From the NCBI GenBank assembly GCA_005656395.1, contig SRSI01000048.1, forward strand, positions 1,612,001 to 1,676,000: DNA of 64,000 nucleotides, read 5' to 3'. Position 1 is the first letter of the stretch. Each line of letters starts with the position of its first letter. Below are positions 36,006 to 47,676 of this stretch, piece after piece. The notes under the pieces were generated by a model, which saw nothing but the letters and a program-made list of their open reading frames with translations, searched no databases and was not told the origin of the DNA. Source of the stretch: Strongyloides papillosus. Its lineage: Eukaryota > Nematoda > Chromadorea > Rhabditida > Strongyloididae. A program made the translations under genes and the position numbers.

Positions 36006-37646
36006 ATGGAGGTTGACGATAGAAAGCTGACATTTATGGATGTATTTAAAGTTGATTTAATTAGAAAGAAGATACTTTACAACTTACCGACACTTTATGA
36101 CTTTGGGAGTCTTGCTAAAACATGTAGAAGTATAAATTACTTAATTTATAATGACGTAATTAGGAAAGATATGTTTCGTTATTTTGATGAGCAACATATC
36201 TTTATTAAATATTATGGTGAAAGGTGGGTACCAAACAGAGGTAACATAGATAGTGTAGAGTTTTTTGCTGATGAAGAATTTTATATGGAACTGGAAAGGG
36301 CACAAAAATTCAATGGTGAGACAATCATCTTTAAAAATGAAATAAATTTTGAAATTACAAATATATTAGAAGATGTTAATATGTATAACAATGAGTTATT
36401 TGTTAACAAGTTTATTAAAGAATGTGATTTTAATTGCGATTCACGAAAGGAAGCGACGAATCTTGAATTAAGAATTGATGATATTTTAGCCAATAGAAAT
36501 AATCATTGCTTAATTTTGTATATTATTAGTTATATGGAGCATCCAAATATAAGTCGTATAAAGATTCCTGATACAGCTTTCATGTCTGATTCCACAGCAT
36601 ATACTAATCTCAAGTCTTGTATCTTCAATGGTTTTCCTAAATTCAATGAACTCACGATATGTGCTCCGCGTATGCAGAGTGGCTTTAGAAGATTTATGAA
36701 GAACAAGAATATTCTTGAAAATATTTTAAAAGAATTATCGAAAAAGGAAAATGCAACATTAACCTTAGAGTGTTACTCTGAGGAATGGAATGTATTTGTC
36801 AATGTAGCACATATGATAAGAGAACTTTCATTGAAGTACAAGGTTAAGATAAAATGTGATGTTGGTCATATTATTCCTTTACAAGAAACGAGGCGTGATA
36901 TTGTTTGTTCCACGGAAAGGTGCATTCTTTTCCCAATTGAGGGATTGATATCATCTTTCTTCAATTACATTAGTTCTTTTTCAATGTTTATTTGTACATT
37001 TAGGAATCTACAGTATTTTATAAATTTAGAAAAAATGGAATTAAGACTGTCTCATTTTGATATTATTGGGGAAAGTAAGAAAATCCATACATTTAATGAT
37101 GGTATTTTATCGTTAAAGAATTGTAACAGGTTGAAGCATGTAAAAATTGAATTTCTAGATGAACTTATGGAAGATGAAGACATTAATTATGAAGCAATTT
37201 ACAATAACATAAAATTCATCTCCTCATTAATGCCAAAGTGTGTTGAAAGACTAGAGTTATGGAATGTCCCTGGTATGAGTAATGATATTATGAAAGTAAT
37301 AAATGAAAATATGCCAATTATAAAGATATTAGTTACATGGGAAGTAACATATAAGGATATTGATTGTCTTAACATTTTACAAAATTTAAAAGCATATGTA
37401 TCATATCAAAATATTTCCGTTGAAATCCCAAGGACCGTTGAGCTTCTTGCAATTGGAAGTACCAATTACTCAGAGAATGATGAGATGGAAGAAAAATTGG
37501 TGTATGAAGAACTTCTAAGAAAACATTCAGAGAGATTTTCAAAACGTGTTCAAAGTTCTCAGGGTAGATATATATTTTTTAATGACGTTAGGATGTGGAG
37601 AAAGTACAAACGTCTATTTCAAAACAATTTCTATTTCTTTTGCTAA
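36006..37646 (+). CDS. F-box-like protein, single exon
   Basis: 546 residues without introns. The N-terminus (LPTLYDFGSLAKTCRSINYL at about 25-45) resembles an F-box: a Leu-Pro start, hydrophobic helix spacing, then S-x-x-x-x-L-I. F-box proteins bind Skp1 and present targets to SCF ubiquitin ligases. The rest contains loosely repeated Leu/Ile-rich segments (FPKFNELTICAP, CNRLKHVKIEFLDELM, ERLELWNVPGM) like the degenerate leucine-rich repeats of nematode F-box proteins, which form large, fast-evolving families. No transmembrane segment is obvious. The assignment rests on weak N-terminal similarity and architecture. Confidence 0.55.
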   Translation: MEVDDRKLTFMDVFKVDLIRKKILYNLPTLYDFGSLAKTCRSINYLIYNDVIRKDMFRYFDEQHIFIKYYGERWVPNRGNIDSVEFFADEEFYMELERAQKFNGETIIFKNEINFEITNILEDVNMYNNELFVNKFIKECDFNCDSRKEATNLELRIDDILANRNNHCLILYIISYMEHPNISRIKIPDTAFMSDSTAYTNLKSCIFNGFPKFNELTICAPRMQSGFRRFMKNKNILENILKELSKKENATLTLECYSEEWNVFVNVAHMIRELSLKYKVKIKCDVGHIIPLQETRRDIVCSTERCILFPIEGLISSFFNYISSFSMFICTFRNLQYFINLEKMELRLSHFDIIGESKKIHTFNDGILSLKNCNRLKHVKIEFLDELMEDEDINYEAIYNNIKFISSLMPKCVERLELWNVPGMSNDIMKVINENMPIIKILVTWEVTYKDIDCLNILQNLKAYVSYQNISVEIPRTVELLAIGSTNYSENDEMEEKLVYEELLRKHSERFSKRVQSSQGRYIFFNDVRMWRKYKRLFQNNFYFFC

Positions 37647-37828
37647 GTCGTCTTTTGACAATGATTACGTTAAAGTATTTTTTTAAATTATTATTTTACT
37701 TTTCATTATTTATTTTGTTGTGTATAAAAGAAAAATGCGTAAAAACGTTTTCAATAACTTTTTAATATTATCTATTTTGTAGGAAATAAAAGTAGAATGA
37801 ATAATGAAAATAAATTAATTATTCTTGT

Positions 37829-38223
37829 TTATGCTATTGGTAATTGAAGAACATCATTTATCTCATCTTCCTCTAGTTTTGCTAAAACAGCCAGCTGTTG
37901 ATTCGTTGTTAATGGGGTTATATATGTATGGTATGGTTTTAATCCCATTTCTGTACGTTTCTCCACTAACTCCTCGGTTAATTTTTTCATTTCACAATTC
38001 CTACATATACGCAGTCTAAGCATTCTTGAAAGTGGGAACCCTGAACAACAACACAACATCAGCCCCGTCATCAAATATAGATGTACAATATTATAAACGG
38101 TTTCAATATTCTAAAAAAATACATTAATTTTTTTAATTCGTTTAATACTATTTTCCTTACAGTTGAGTGACATTCTTGACAATGCTCCTCAAATTCATCT
38201 TCTCCGGGACAAAATAAAGGCAT
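37829..38223 (-). CDS. Small two-CxxC protein, possibly LITAF-like
   Basis: Two exons, 38223-38161 and 38110-37829, join in phase across a 50-bp intron (GTAAGG...TTTTTAG) to give about 114 residues. A first HCQECHS pair near the N-terminus and a second RICRNCE pair flank a hydrophobic, Cys-rich stretch (LMTGLMLCCCSGFPLSRMLR). This CxxC / membrane-associated helix / CxxC layout is that of LITAF-domain proteins of late endosomes, though the spacing is short and the C-terminal half is a charged helix (KKLTEELVEKRTEM). A divergent zinc ribbon is the alternative. Its 3' end converges on the F-box-like gene. Confidence 0.45.
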
Positions 38224-38656
38224 TTTTAAATATAAATATTATCATCTAAATATTATAATAAAAGATAATATTTATATTCATTTTATTCGATCAAAATTTT
38301 GCATTAATTAAAAACGAAATGCACTTATCTTCGAGAAAAAAAATTACCCAAATTTATGTTTAATTATCTTAATTGATGATAGTTACTTCGTAATCTACGA
38401 TGCATTTTTTTTAAATATACTAATCATCTTATTTATCAGGAGGATTAGTTGAAAAACATTTTATTTAACAAAAATGTTATATCGTTTATTATATAAACAG
38501 CAATTCATTTTCTTTAAAATTTTTTGTCATTCTTTTTAAGGCGTGGTATAAAGATAATATATCTAAGATAGCACTATTTTAGATTTGTTGTTTTTAATCA
38601 TCTTTGCAGTTGTTGGTGAGTAAAGAGAAATTTAGTTATTTTTTCCACACTTAACC
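38224..38656. other. Divergent intergenic region
   Basis: Lies between the minus-strand CxxC protein gene and the plus-strand S28 peptidase gene, so it should contain both promoters. AT-rich; no defined motif was recognised. Confidence 0.4.
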
Positions 38657-40366
38657 ATGAAATTTATAATTTCATATTTTTTATTTTTTCTATTTTGGAA
38701 TATTCATGATGTTACAAATAGTATAACACTTTTAAGAGATCCAGTTACTTTTTCCACCATAAATAATAATTTTAATGATAGTATAAGAATAGAAAAAAAT
38801 GATTATGAATGGAAAGAAGAATATTATGATGGGATGCCTATTGATCATTTCAATTACTATGATGATAGAACATTCAAATTGAGATATTTAATAAACACTA
38901 AATATTACAAATCAGGAGGACCAATATTTTTCTACACCGGAAATGAAGGTGATATTGAAGCATTCGCCAAAAATACAGGTTTTATGTGGGATATAGCTCT
39001 CGATTACCATGCTGCACTTGTCTTTGCTGAGCATCGTTTTTATGGCAAAACACTTCCATTTGGTAATGATTCATTTTCAAGTACCAAAAATTTAGGATAT
39101 TTATCTTCAAGTCAGGCATTAGCAGATTTTGCATTTCTAATAAAATATCTAAAAAAAGAAAAATTACCAAATGCTATACAATCTCCAGTTATTGCATTTG
39201 GTGGTAGTTATGGTGGTATGTTAGCATCAGCTTTAAGATTAAAGTATCCTCATCTCTGTGAAGGGTAAGTCTATGGAGTGTCTTTTTATGTATAGTATGA
39301 TAAAAAATATATTTTGAGATGTAATCTTTAAATTTTTTTAACTAACATCTTTTTCTTTAGTGCAATAGCCTCATCTGCTCCTATTTATTGGTTTCAAGGG
39401 AAATTAAGTAAAGATAACATTTATGATAGTATTGTTACAAGGACATTTAAACTGTCAGGATGTAATGTAGACAAGATTTATAAATCTATTAATGCTGTAA
39501 AAAGTGTAATGAGTAAAAAAGATGGAATAGAATGGATAAATAATCTTTTCAAGTTTGAGAAACAGTCCATTCTTACAAAAGCAGAGGATGGACAATGGTT
39601 GATTGATAATTTCAGGGATACATTAGGAACAATGGCAATGGTTGATTATCCATATGAATCAAATTTCCTTGCACCACTACCAGCTTCACCAGTCAAAGAA
39701 GCATGTAGATATTTTGATGGAAGCGATGATTACGATGATAAGACACTTGTCACATCTATTTATAAAGTTTTAAATTTGTATTATAATTATACTGGAAAGA
39801 CACAAAATTTATGTGTTAATCCAGATAAATGTTCTGGACCTTTCTCTGGATTAGGAGATATATTAGGATGGACATGGCAGGCATGTACTGAAATGATTAT
39901 GCCAATGTGTGACAATGGTTTACCTGAGGATATGTTCCAGAAAAATTGTCCATTTAACTTAAATAATTATTTGGAGAGTGTTTGTGTTAAAACATTTGGA
40001 AAAATTGGTTACACAAAAAAATTAGCCAATCCAGATTGGTATCTGACAAATTATGGCGATAATTATGAATCTGTTGGAAATATCGTATTTGCTAATGGAT
40101 ATCTTGATCCTTGGAGTGGTGGAGGATGGATGCTAAAACCAGCAACAAAAGGATCAGTTGTTAGTCTTATTATAAGTACTGGGGCACATCATTATGATTT
40201 GAGAGGACGTAATAAATTGGATACACCTGAAGTTCAAGATATTAGAAGATTAGAAATGAAACACATAACACACTGGATCAAAAAAGCCAAGAAACGCCAT
40301 GCAAAAGAATTGAAACGCCAATTAAGAGAGAAACAAAATCAAAGAAGTAAGTACATTTCTTCTTAA
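38657..40366 (+). CDS. Serine carboxypeptidase, S28 (prolyl carboxypeptidase-like)
   Basis: Secreted or lysosomal peptidase of the PRCP/DPP7 family that removes residues next to proline. Exons 38657-39264 and 39361-40366 join in phase 2 across a 96-bp intron to give about 537 residues. A signal peptide (MKFIISYFLFFLFWNI) is followed by the alpha/beta-hydrolase fold. The nucleophile is in AFGGSYGGM (Ser184), the acid in NGYLDPWSGG (Asp452) and the base in TGAHHYDLRG (His478/479). The catalytic triad is complete. The C-terminus is strongly basic (KKAKKRHAKELKRQLREKQN). A GTAAGT right before the stop codon (40349) with an acceptor at 40387 could give an alternative, slightly different basic tail. 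Confidence 0.88.
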
Positions 40367-40889
40367 TTTCATTATTTAAAATTTTAGAGAGCAAGAAAGT
40401 ACAGAAAAAATAATATTTTAAATGATTACGAAGATATAAAAGTACAATTAATAATGAAACAACTTTTTTAACTTCTAAAACTTCAACAAAATATTAATTA
40501 TTAATATTGACAACAATTTCTTACAAGACTCTTCACCACCTTCTTTATCACAATTAATTTCTTTAATTAAAATACAATTAATTGTAGCTTAATAATTTTT
40601 TTTATATATGCTTATTACCCTGAACATGATTAAAATTGTTTTAACAATAAAAAAAATTATCCTTTAAACTTTTTCATTTACTTTGATAACTTAACAACAA
40701 AAGAATTGAATAAAAACATGACATATTGATGATTTACAGACATCTACATCAATCACTATGGTAAGCAATCACTTAAATTACTTTGTTCACAAACCAATAT
40801 TAGCCTCTTATCTTACAAAAATTTTATCATGGAAGTAACTTAATTTGAATGATTTTTTCTTTCGATAAAAAGATATAGAACGTGTTAAA
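40367..40889. other. Intergenic region
   Basis: Contains the possible alternative last exon of the S28 peptidase (from about 40388, encoding a few basic residues). No other exon was recognised. Confidence 0.35.
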
Positions 40890-41610
40890 ATGTCTCTTGC
40901 AACAGTACGTTATAAATTTAGAGGAATTCAAAATTACTACACTTCTATTAATGTTCTTTATACTGTAAGTTGTTTATTATTACCAATGTATTTTTTTTCA
41001 TTTAAATAATTTATAGGTTATTTCTTTAGTATTACTACTAATAGGCAATTATGTCCGAGAATTAACATTCCCTTTCTCCTCTGGAGTAATATTAGGCCTT
41101 ATAATATGTAGTGTTGTTATTCTTTTAATTGCTATATATGGTTTCTATATTGGGAATCATCATAATCATGTTAGTATTGTATTCTATATTGTATTTCTGT
41201 CTTTTGCATTACTTGCTCAATTAGCTGTTGCAACAGCATGTATATTTCATACTACGACGAGTGAATTAAATGAAGAAGTAAAATACCACTGGAAAAATTC
41301 AGATGAAAATCAAATTTTCAAATTCGAAAATCGCTTTGATTGCTGCGGTTTAACATCAACAATGGATTCAGCTGTCAATTGTACTTTATTAAAATGTTCT
41401 AAAAACAAAGATTGTGATCCATGTATCAATGTTATCAGTATTAAAATTCTAGAAGGACTAATAATTGCTGGATCAGTTGGAATTGTTACATCAATCTTTT
41501 ATTTTATCGGAATCTATGCTGCTATTAAATATAAACAAGCAATCGATGGTTATTGGGAGGATCATTTAATGATAAGCGAAGAAAGTGATAGTGAACTTTA
41601 CTATGAATAG
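40890..41610 (+). CDS. Tetraspanin
   Basis: Two exons, 40890-40964 and 41017-41610, join in phase 0 to give about 222 residues. Four hydrophobic segments are present: the first split across the intron (INVLYT / VISLVLLLIGNY), then GVILGLIICSVVILLIAIYG, HVSIVFYIVFLSFALLAQLA and a last one at LEGLIIAGSVGIVTSIFYFI. The loop before TM4 carries the tetraspanin hallmark CCG (FDCCGL) plus paired cysteines (KCSKNKDCDPC). These proteins organise membrane microdomains. The large loop is short, and the C-terminal tail is acidic (SEESDSELYYE). It lies 188 bp upstream of the CMC2 gene on the same strand. Confidence 0.85.
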
Positions 41611-41798
41611 TCTTGAAACAACATTTTTAAATTTTTGGGATTTTGTTCTGTTACTTTTATCAATTACAAGAGAGTGGGACTGTTATGAAAAAGATATTGA
41701 CTAATTTTTGGTTATTATGTATTAATTTGTTTAGAGAAATTTATAAAATATAATAAATTATTTTTAATCAGATGTTTTTGTAGAGTACTTTTCAGATA

Positions 41799-42148
41799 AT
41801 GCAACCAGATCTCTCTCCTCACCTCCATACTGAAGAATGTAATGTTTTGATAAATATGCTTCACAAATGCCATGAAGAGTTTCGTTTTGGCAAGCTTATC
41901 GGAAAATGTACTATGTTAGATGAGTGGGTCTGGAAATGTACAAAACAAGAACGAATTTACAGAAGGTATTTTTGAATTTAATATTTAAAAGAAATTAATT
42001 TTTTGTTTTTAGAAATACGAATCCAAAATATGGTAAAAGAGAGATAGAATTGAAACGATTACCCGTTGAGTATTGGACCCCAATATTGCATAAATTAAAA
42101 GCTGAAGGAAAATTAAATATTGATGAATCTAATGGTTGTAAATTATAA
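41799..42148 (+). CDS. CMC2: CMC2-like mitochondrial twin CX9C protein
   Basis: Exons 41799-41965 and 42013-42148 join in phase 2 across a 47-bp intron to give about 100 residues. The N-terminus MQPDLSPHLHTEECNVLIN is nearly the same as in animal CMC2. Twin CX9C pairs are visible (ECNVLINMLHKC and KCTMLDEWVWKC), which form the helical hairpin oxidised by Mia40 in the intermembrane space. CMC2 is needed for cytochrome c oxidase assembly. The C-terminal part (GKREIELKRLPVEYWTPILH) differs from the short basic tail of animal CMC2. TTTCAG just 5' of the ATG (41790-41795) could be a spliced-leader acceptor, which would fit an operon with the tetraspanin upstream. Confidence 0.85.
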
Positions 42149-42242
42149 TTGCATTGATGTAGTAAAATAGGTTTATTGTTATATTTTATTTATTATATAT
42201 GATATATTTTATATTTATCAATTTATTATGGAAATTTTATTA

Positions 42243-43199
42243 TCAGTTTACAAGTTTATCCACTGTTTCTTCAAAGAAATATCTTCCGGTAAGGAATGTT
42301 ATGCACAAGTGAGTGTATAATGATAATATTAACGACATTGTTTGTGCTGAAGTCATATCTCGTTCATCTTTGGGTTTTCTTAAGTTTGCTATTAAAAATT
42401 GAATGTTAAAAAAACTAAAAACCATATCTAACATTAATCCCAAGAAATATTCTGTATTAATTTTTGAGAATACTGTTGCTAAAACCAAACTGGTACATAA
42501 AGTGATACCCATAATAGTTAATATAAATTTCGTTCGATTCCTTTCAAGTGAAGGTCCAATTACGGTAATTGAAACAGCTATTACGACTGGAAGGTAGTAT
42601 GTTACAGATCCATCTGATACTGTTAATCCTATTGAATTAATAACATTCTCTACACACATTCCCAATACAAAAGCATTGATAATTAAATCTAGACGCCTCT
42701 CAGCAACTGTCATGAAATTATTATCAGTAATACGCTTTATTAGAAATAAGCGTAATGGAAGCAGTATATAAGTAATAAGAGCTGTTGTTGGTAAACCAAA
42801 AACAGAACTCATTAAATAACTTCCCATTTTACATTTTCCTACAGAGTGCCCAATTTCTTTTGCTGTTGTGATGATGAAACTCCAAAAATATGCAACTCCT
42901 ATATAACCATAATCAAATTTCTCAGGAATATCAGAAAAATCAGTTATATTATCGTATGCTCCCATAATTATTTCTATAATAAATAATACAAAATTATCAT
43001 ATCCTTTTGTTATTGTAAGAAGTGCTATATTAACAGCATCATTATTAATTTCACTATCAGAACTCCCTCGTTTAACGACACTAAAATAATTTATTATTAT
43101 TCAAAATATTATTTCTTACAAATTATGATATTTTGAATTGCTTTTCCTCAATCCAGATTGTTTAGGAGAAACAGTTGCATTGGTTACCTCATTAGTCAT
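42243..43199 (-). CDS. Multipass membrane protein of unknown family
   Basis: Two exons, 43199-43120 and 43080-42243, join in phase 2 across a 39-bp intron to give about 305 residues. The N-terminal ~45 residues are polar. About eight hydrophobic segments follow, including VAYFWSFIITTA, FGLPTTALITYILLPLRLFL, INAFVLGMCVENVINSIGL, YYLPVVIAVSITVIGP, TIMGITLCTSLVLATVF and YFLGLMLDMVFSFFNIQFL. No signal peptide or catalytic motif is recognised. It lies 226 bp downstream of the KDM5-like gene on the same strand and 94 bp from the convergent CMC2 gene. I cannot assign a family. Confidence 0.75.
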
Positions 43200-43425
43200 G
43201 CTGAAAAATAAAATAAAAAAATATGTTATTAATATTTATAAAAAACAATTATAAGAAAATTTTAATATTATTTATTCATATTATTATTGTGTTATAAAAA
43301 TAAATATGAGATTTACATGAATTTAAAATAAAATATAAATTAAGATTTAATATAGAGAAAAGAAAAATAACTTGCCCGATGAAAATATATGTGGATTGAA
43401 AAGTTGATGAAGAAAGCTTTTTTTA

Positions 43426-45517
43426 TTACTGACTAGTTAAAGACTTAATTTTGTTGTCAACATCCAGAAGGATTCCATCAATTTTATCAAGAGATAGCCT
43501 AGTTTTCAAGACTAAATCTTTCGCCGGTAAAAGTTTAACCAATTCATCTGCATGCTCCAAACACACAAAATATTTGTCACTTTCCTTTTTAGATGCTAAT
43601 GCAGACAGAAAACAACTGGTACCACAAACTTTGCATTCTCTTAAATTATCATTTATCTCCTCAAATAGAACATTTTCCTCATTTTTTATACCCAATTTTG
43701 ATACATGTTTCCTTAATTCATTTTCTTTATTAGCCATTAATTTTAATTCGTTATATACAGCGATTACTAAATGAGATCCTAACTCATCAATATGTTTATA
43801 AAGATTATAAATTAACTCATCATGAGCAAATACACAATGTCGTTTGATGGATTGATAATGATCAATACAATTTCTACCTTTTAATAACCAATCTGCTGGA
43901 GCAAAATTACATGCCTCTGCAACATTAAAGCCACAATTAAAACCGGCATGGTAAGCTCTTGGATATGTTATTACAATTTCACCTTCATTTTGATGAACTG
44001 TAGTAACTTTAAGTCCGCGTTCTATTAAAATATTTGGATTGATAACAAGAGTTAGTGTATGCATAATACCTGGTTGGCATTGAAATAATTCTGGTACTAA
44101 TTGTTTAGCAATATTATCAAATTTTTCACCATCCAGACCTGATACTCCATACCATACTTTGGTATCACCTTTATGATGGTAATTAATTGAATACATCCAA
44201 TGATCTTCTGTATGCCAGGCAAATGTTGAGAAGGCCATTCCAACATAAACCCATGGAACTATCATACCAGAAATATCAACCCCTATATATTTTAATACAG
44301 TTTCATCTAAATATGGCATATTATTTATATTCCAGGGATGTTTGAGGTATTCATTAAACTCCTCACTTGAAATATTTTTACTACATTTATCTTTTGTACT
44401 TTCTCTAGGAAATCCACTACCATAAATACCTGCTGATAAATCAGCACCGTACTTAACAGAAACAGAATTTTGGTTAATTGTATTTTTCCAATACTCTTTT
44501 TCTATTTCTTGTACGGTAATGGTACTTAAATTACTAACACTAAAATATTCTTTCTTAAAATTATCACAATAATCTTTAAATTCTTTTAATGAAAACATTT
44601 CACGAGACTCCTCAAAACCATAAGAAGAGCCAATAGATATTAGTGATTTTTCAATACACTCAATACATTTCCATTCATTTGTACCAGGTTTTTTTTGTTT
44701 TGGATCAAAACAGTAACTATGACATACCTTACCACAATCTTCACATATCATAATACATTTTTCATTCTCATTTTTATGACAACAATAGCAACTTTTTGAT
44801 TCTCTTTTAGCTTTTTTTGGTAATGGTGGACAATGTTCTTTGGATCGTAATCCAGCCATCATCCTTCCAGGGGCCTGTCTTGGTTCAACAAAATTTGAAA
44901 AATCACGTATAATATCTACATTAAGATTAGACTGTTCCTCTGCATAAGCATTCATCTTTTTCATACTTTCAGCAAATGATGCCAGTACCTTAATGTAAGC
45001 CTCTTTAAATCTCCCACTTTGACTTGGTTTGAAGCCACAATATTGTGATATTTTGCCCCAATTTTTTTGTATACAACATTCCTCATATCCACCTAGATTT
45101 TTTACAAACTAAAAATCATTATATAAATAATAATATTATTAAATATTATCTTACTTTATATAACCAAAAATAATCTATACATTTACCATCAACAGTCATC
45201 TGTTTATATGTTTTACCTTGATAACTGTAAAAATAATCAAGTCTCTCTTGAAATTGTGATTTAGCCCTCCTCATCATATCAATTTCACCTATATTTTGAT
45301 TCCTAGGTTTAAATTTAAATTTATTTTCATCCATGACAAATGGTGGTTTAAATGAAGATGGGGGAACAATTTTTATAACACCATACTGTTCAGCTTCAGG
45401 TTTTATTTTTCTAATATAATCAATAGGTGATTTAAATTCCTCCTCTGTTGGATAATAGATAGGAGCTAGAGGTATAGCTTTAAAAGAACGATATTTATTT
45501 TCCATACTTCGTTCCAT
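43426..45517 (-). CDS. rbr-2: KDM5-type H3K4 demethylase, short form
   Basis: Removes methyl groups from H3K4 (2-oxoglutarate/Fe(II) dioxygenase). Two exons, 45517-45155 and 45108-43426, join in phase 0 to give about 681 residues. Order: JmjN ([19 protein letters not shown]), ARID (about 85-185), PHD finger (Cys228 onward, [24 protein letters not shown]), JmjC with HTE (His420, Glu422) and later His508 (YPRAYHAGF), then the C5HC2 zinc finger ([15 protein letters not shown]). This order is unique to KDM5. The C-terminal PLU-1 region and PHD2/PHD3 of full-length relatives (about 1500 residues) are absent: a stop follows shortly after the zinc finger and 3' sequence is intergenic. Catalytic residues are intact. 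Confidence 0.88.
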
Positions 45518-47676
45518 TTTTGTGTAATTAAGTTTGAATTACCCAAATTAACTATACTATAATAAATTCTGAAATAATTTTTAGTATTTTTATATTGCGT
45601 TTTAAGTTAGATATAATTGATATATTTATAATACTTTTGTTATCATTAAGAAAACGTGTAGTTTTAAAAAAAATATAACAAAAAATGTAGATATATGATA
45701 TATCTAACTGTATAGAATGTCTCTCTGTATGGTATAGTGGAAGGCAAATCCAAAAATAGTACAATGAGGAAAGTTGAAGTAGATGACAGAGAAACCATAA
45801 CAAGAGGAAATACGCAGCATCTTACTCACAAAATGTCTAATCAATATGGTGTTAAATTCATTAGAATGCACAAAAAAGTGTATCAAAAAAATCCATAAAA
45901 TACGTCAATTTTTTATTGATATATATATGTATGGGATATCATAAAAAAATACAAAATAAAGTATATTATTTATAAAGTTATTCACTTTTATATCATACCT
46001 TCTGATGACTGATTTAATTTTAGTTGGAAAAATGTTATAAATATAAAGAAAAAGAAGGCTGTTATATATTATATTGGTAATAAATATATATCTACAACTA
46101 AAGATGAGATTTAAAAAAATAATTATAAAAATAAAAATAATTTTGTGATGTCAAATGTTGTTTTAAAATTTTATAATAAAAATTTTACCTACACATGTGT
46201 ATATAAAATATTTATCAAAATTATTATCAAATATTTTAATGAAATAATACATATATCTCGTTTAAGTACACTATTAATAATACCACCTTAATTAATATAT
46301 TTTGTCTTTTGATCATTTAAACTTTATCAAGAATATATGTACATATTTATTTATAAATCCAACTGATCAAATTTATTATATCTTTACATAAGATGTAATT
46401 AAATATAGTGCAAATTTTTTGTAATTGCAAAAATTATTTTTAAACATTAATAAATTCAAAGTAAAAAAAAGAGAGATAATTTAAAAGTTTTAACATAGTA
46501 AATGAGATTATTTTGGAGTACGATAATGATTAATTTTATATAAAAGCATAAATACCACTTTTTCAATACCTAATATGTCATTTTGACTCATCCATATTAG
46601 TAATATAAAGTAGTCCCACATATTTTAGATAAAATAATCGGTTTATTTAATGATATATATGATTATATAACATTGCGAATATTTTATTTCATACGTATTT
46701 ATATTTCGTGCACCATTTTTATTTTAAAGAACGTCTTAACTATTACAAGCCTATAGTTGTATTTTCTTTTACTCCACATCATTTTTTTAAAGATCATTTC
46801 TAAAAAGTTTGCATTTTAAATGTTATCTATAAACAGATATAAAACTTTTCAAAGATAAACATCTCTATATTATTGGCATAAAAGACCTTTATAACTATTT
46901 AAATGAATAAATTGGCAGTTATGTTCTAAAAAAAACGTTCTTGCCATAGTTCAATTCACATTCTTTTCTCCTTCCAACTTTAATCGTGCTACATATTTCA
47001 GTATTTGTATATACATTGAGTGACATACATACATAGAAGTGTAAGTGTATTCAACCACTACAGTGTGTGTGTATAAAACTTGGCCTTGTTCATTATAAAA
47101 CGAAAAACTCTGAGCCGCGTTTCTTATTGAATTGTTGTTAGTATTAGTTTCTGTTGATGTCGCTGTTTGCGGACATCTCTCTTCAGAAATATGACAAAAA
47201 GATTTTATTCTCGACACAATTGCATTTTTAAAATAATAATTTTAAATACTTTAACATTCATTATAAAGTAGTGACTAATTGATTTAATATTTTTGCCAAC
47301 TGAGATTGTTAATTTTGTAGATAATTTTAGTTTATTTAATTCTTTCTTAACAATTATCTGTGTATGTTGAAAAAATTAAATCTGTTAGATGTATATATAC
47401 ATATCAATCTTCTCTATTTAAAATACCATCCTCATGTACATATTATATTTTAAATTTATCACAACAATTGTTTATATTGATAGTAAAACACTCTTTAGTT
47501 TGATAGCCATTTTAAATTTCAACCATATATGTGCACATATCACCGAAAAAATATATACATAAATAACTTTAATTTATTTAATTCTTTTTTATCTATTTAT
47601 CGTTCTAGTTAAACTCGTTTTTTTTTAAATTTACTAACTGTAATTTTAACTTTAGACTTGATTATAATTAAAAAAG
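45518..47676. other. Intergenic region upstream of alpha-spectrin
   Basis: 2.1 kb between the divergent KDM5-like and spectrin genes. No confident exon is visible. The stretch 46920-47220 is less AT-biased and could be a non-coding leader exon or promoter, but the minus-strand ORF in it has no signal or domain. A TTTAG acceptor lies at 47651-47655, about 20 bp before the spectrin ATG. Confidence 0.4.

Noticed and set aside
45720..45760. tRNA-like phrase GGTATAGTGG
   Set aside because: No matching acceptor or T-arm could be folded around it.
45550..45890. Overlapping hydrophobic minus-strand frames upstream of KDM5
   Set aside because: Composition is that expected from AT-rich DNA, with no splice-linked neighbours; the sequence is 5' of the KDM5-like start.
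46951..47217. 88-residue minus-strand frame upstream of spectrin
   Set aside because: Low-complexity Thr/Asn and Tyr-rich composition, no signal or domain; more likely leader or promoter sequence of spectrin.
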